From assembly GCA_030611815.1 (NCBI GenBank), contig JAUWPC010000171.1, positions 1-7,193 of the forward strand: a stretch of DNA of 7,193 bases. The letters run 5' to 3'. This stretch comes from Desulfobacteraceae bacterium (GTDB taxonomy: Bacteria; Desulfobacterota; DSM-4660; Desulfatiglandales; Desulfatiglandaceae). A program made the translations under genes and the position numbers. Below the pieces are notes generated by a model. That model saw only the letters and a list, made by a program, of their open reading frames with translations, ran no database searches and had not been told where the DNA came from. How positions within the stretch are numbered: position 1 is the stretch's first letter; each line of letters begins with the position of its first letter. Of this stretch, positions 5,675-7,193 are shown in pieces.

Positions 5675-7015
5675 ATGGTTTCTGAATCAGAGGTATATTG
5701 GAATCCTCTCCTTGAAACTTTGCCAAGGGAAGAGATTGTAAAACTACAGGTAAAGAAGTTTAGACGGATAATGACGTGGGCCTATGAGCACTCCAAGTTT
5801 CATGGTCAGTTGTACAGGGATGCCGGTTTGGAGCCGGGAGACATCAAGACCATGGAGGATATCGCACGCGTGCCCAAAGTGGAAAAAAGCATGATGCGGG
5901 GAATTCAGAAAAAGGAACCCTACCCCTATGGCGATATGCTCTGCGTTCCTTTGGAGGATGTCACGGAATTTCGTCAGACCAGTGGCACCACAGGCCAGCC
6001 GGTCTATCAACCGGATACCTGGGAGGACTGGGAGTGGTGGGCGGAATCATGGGCCTATATCCTCTATTCACAAGGTTACAGGAAATCGGACAGGGTATTT
6101 ATTCCATTTGGCTATAACATCTTTGTAGCATTCTGGGCCGGACATTATGGAGCTGAAAAATTAGGATGCGAAGTGGTGCCCGGTGGAGTTCTCAACACTG
6201 AAGCCCGTCTTCTGAAGATGCAGGAACTGAAGGCTACGGCAACAATGGCAACCCCCACTTACATTTTGGGTATGGCTGACACTGCAAGGAAAAAGTTGGG
6301 GCTTGACCCGGCAAAGGATCTTGATATTCAAAAGATCACCTGTGCCGGTGAACCTGGCGCCAGCATCCCAACGACGAAAAAGAGGATGGAGGATGCCTGG
6401 GGCGCCAAGGTATATGACCACATAGGCGCTACGGAAATCGGGGCCTGGAGCTATGAGTGCATGGAACAACCAGGGGGACTGCACGTGAACGAGGGTCTCT
6501 TTCTCGTACAGATTGAGGACATCGAAAGCGGTGAGATCATTGAGGAGCCCAACAAACAGGGGAAAATGGTCATCACTGCCTTTGATCGGCTGGCCCAGCC
6601 GTGTATTCGATTTGACTCCAAAGACATAATTATGTGGCATGAACTGCAATGCCCCTGCGGCCGGACCTTTCGCATGATCAAGGGAGGGGTTGTCGGGCGG
6701 GCAGACGATATTACCAAGGTAAAGGGGGTGCTACTTGCACCCACGGCCATTGAGGAGGCGGTGAGGGGGGTTCCTGAGTTGGGGGACGAATATGAAGCGA
6801 TAGTGACGAAAAGGGGAGATACTGACGATATTTCTCTGAAAGTAGAATTGCAGCCTGAGGCTGAAAATCTCAAAGAGGCGGTCTTGGCAAAACTGAATGA
6901 CCAACTGAGGCTTAAGACCAACCTGCGGTATAATATATCCTTTCATCCTTACGGCTCATTACCCAGATATGATGTCAAGGCCAAGCGTTTTAAAGATCTC
7001 CGAAAAAAGCATTAG
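5675..7015 (+). CDS. PaaK-type AMP-forming acyl-CoA ligase (phenylacetate-CoA ligase family)
   Basis: This 446-residue cytoplasmic enzyme of the ANL superfamily activates a carboxylic acid with ATP to an acyl-adenylate and then forms the CoA thioester. The N-terminus (WNPLLETLPREE, residues 9-20, then a YEHS stretch) is the typical PaaK opening. The Ser/Thr/Gly ATP-binding loop TSGTTGQP is at 102-109; the adenine-binding motif YDHIGATE is at 247-254, longer than the usual YGxTE/YGLSE; RFDSKD at 312-317 carries the ribose-binding Asp317; CPCGR at 326-330 is the PaaK-family cysteine motif; and the C-terminal lid ends in LPRYDVKAKR at 429-438, holding the expected catalytic lysine (Lys435 or Lys437). 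Length is normal. Shine-Dalgarno GGAGG (5664-5668) lies 6 nt before the ATG. The acid is not determinable: family members use phenylacetate, benzoate-like acids and others, and no paa ring-oxygenase or benzoyl-CoA pathway gene is in view. The small gene 14 bp downstream is probably in the same operon. Confidence 0.9.
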   Translation: MVSESEVYWNPLLETLPREEIVKLQVKKFRRIMTWAYEHSKFHGQLYRDAGLEPGDIKTMEDIARVPKVEKSMMRGIQKKEPYPYGDMLCVPLEDVTEFRQTSGTTGQPVYQPDTWEDWEWWAESWAYILYSQGYRKSDRVFIPFGYNIFVAFWAGHYGAEKLGCEVVPGGVLNTEARLLKMQELKATATMATPTYILGMADTARKKLGLDPAKDLDIQKITCAGEPGASIPTTKKRMEDAWGAKVYDHIGATEIGAWSYECMEQPGGLHVNEGLFLVQIEDIESGEIIEEPNKQGKMVITAFDRLAQPCIRFDSKDIIMWHELQCPCGRTFRMIKGGVVGRADDITKVKGVLLAPTAIEEAVRGVPELGDEYEAIVTKRGDTDDISLKVELQPEAENLKEAVLAKLNDQLRLKTNLRYNISFHPYGSLPRYDVKAKRFKDLRKKH

Positions 7016-7029
7016 GGAGCAGACAGATT

Positions 7030-7193
7030 ATGACCAGAGTAGACTTGAAAGAGATTAACAAAATGATAGAAGGGATCGAAAAGAGGGCTAAGGGATTGAT
7101 TGAGAAGGGCCAGGGAATTCAGGCTATTGAGCGAAATGCCGTCCGAATATTAGCCAGCACAAAGATGCTTAAGATCAATGTAAGCGACCTTAT
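7030..7193 (+). CDS. Small charged helical protein, unknown function (3' end beyond window)
   Basis: An open frame begins at ATG 7030 and runs off the window after 54 codons without a stop. GGGAG at 7015-7019 lies 10 nt upstream and overlaps the last base of the ligase stop codon, so the pair is probably co-transcribed and perhaps translationally coupled. The visible part is Lys/Glu/Ile-rich with no Cys, Trp, Pro, signal peptide or membrane segment. It should be mostly helical: an amphipathic opening (DLKEINKMIEGIEKRA, 5-20), a Gly-Gln-Gly turn near residue 28, then a second helix. I do not recognise the family. Its position suggests a protein that accompanies the CoA ligase, which is inference only. 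Confidence 0.7.
   Translation, partial: MTRVDLKEINKMIEGIEKRAKGLIEKGQGIQAIERNAVRILASTKMLKINVSDL

Noticed and set aside
6161..6649. Minus-strand open frame of 162 codons within the CoA-ligase gene
   Set aside because: It is antisense to a strongly conserved enzyme region. The translation is low-coherence with no motif and no ribosome binding site context.
6451..6921. Minus-strand open frame of 156 codons within the CoA-ligase gene
   Set aside because: It is Ser-rich shadow translation of the conserved C-terminal part of the ligase and overlaps another shadow frame.

Overview
The window carries four complete genes and one partial gene, all on the + strand. They look like central and transport metabolism of an anaerobic or facultative bacterium with about average GC content. 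No rRNA, tRNA, CRISPR array, transposase or phage gene is visible. The gene mix (an ADP-forming-type acyl-CoA synthetase alpha subunit, a PaaK-type CoA ligase and a GlcD-type flavoprotein) and the style of the intergenic repeats suggest a Desulfobacterota ('deltaproteobacterial') or similar environmental lineage. This is an impression from gene content; no marker gene confirms it.

Layout. 1-186: leader with two compact GC-rich hairpins and an inverted repeat touching the ribosome binding site. 187-1614: CoA-binding/ligase alpha subunit of the NDP-forming acyl-CoA synthetase family. 1615-1731: intergenic, with a TATAAT box very close to the next start. 1732-4017: PiT-type phosphate transporter fused to a C-terminal PhoU-like helical domain. 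4018-4092: short AT-rich spacer. 4093-5475: GlcD-type FAD-linked 2-hydroxyacid dehydrogenase. 5476-5674: a mosaic of three unrelated short tandem repeats (TGGGTAT heptamers, GAACATC heptamers, ACTTTAGGC nonamers), with the first family resuming at the far end. 5675-7015: AMP-forming PaaK-type acyl-CoA ligase. 7030 to the window end: start of a small charged helical protein of unknown function, probably co-transcribed with the ligase.

Working together. Two mechanistically different CoA-ester-forming proteins and a 2-hydroxyacid dehydrogenase fit organic-acid or aromatic-acid metabolism, but the genes are separated by gaps of 75-199 bp and need not be one operon. Only the ligase and the downstream small gene (14 bp apart) look clearly coupled. 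The phosphate transporter appears to be an independent unit. The partner subunits expected for the first and third genes (an ATP-grasp beta subunit; GlcE/GlcF-like or other electron-transfer partners) are not in the window. The least ordinary part is the repeat mosaic at 5474-5641.
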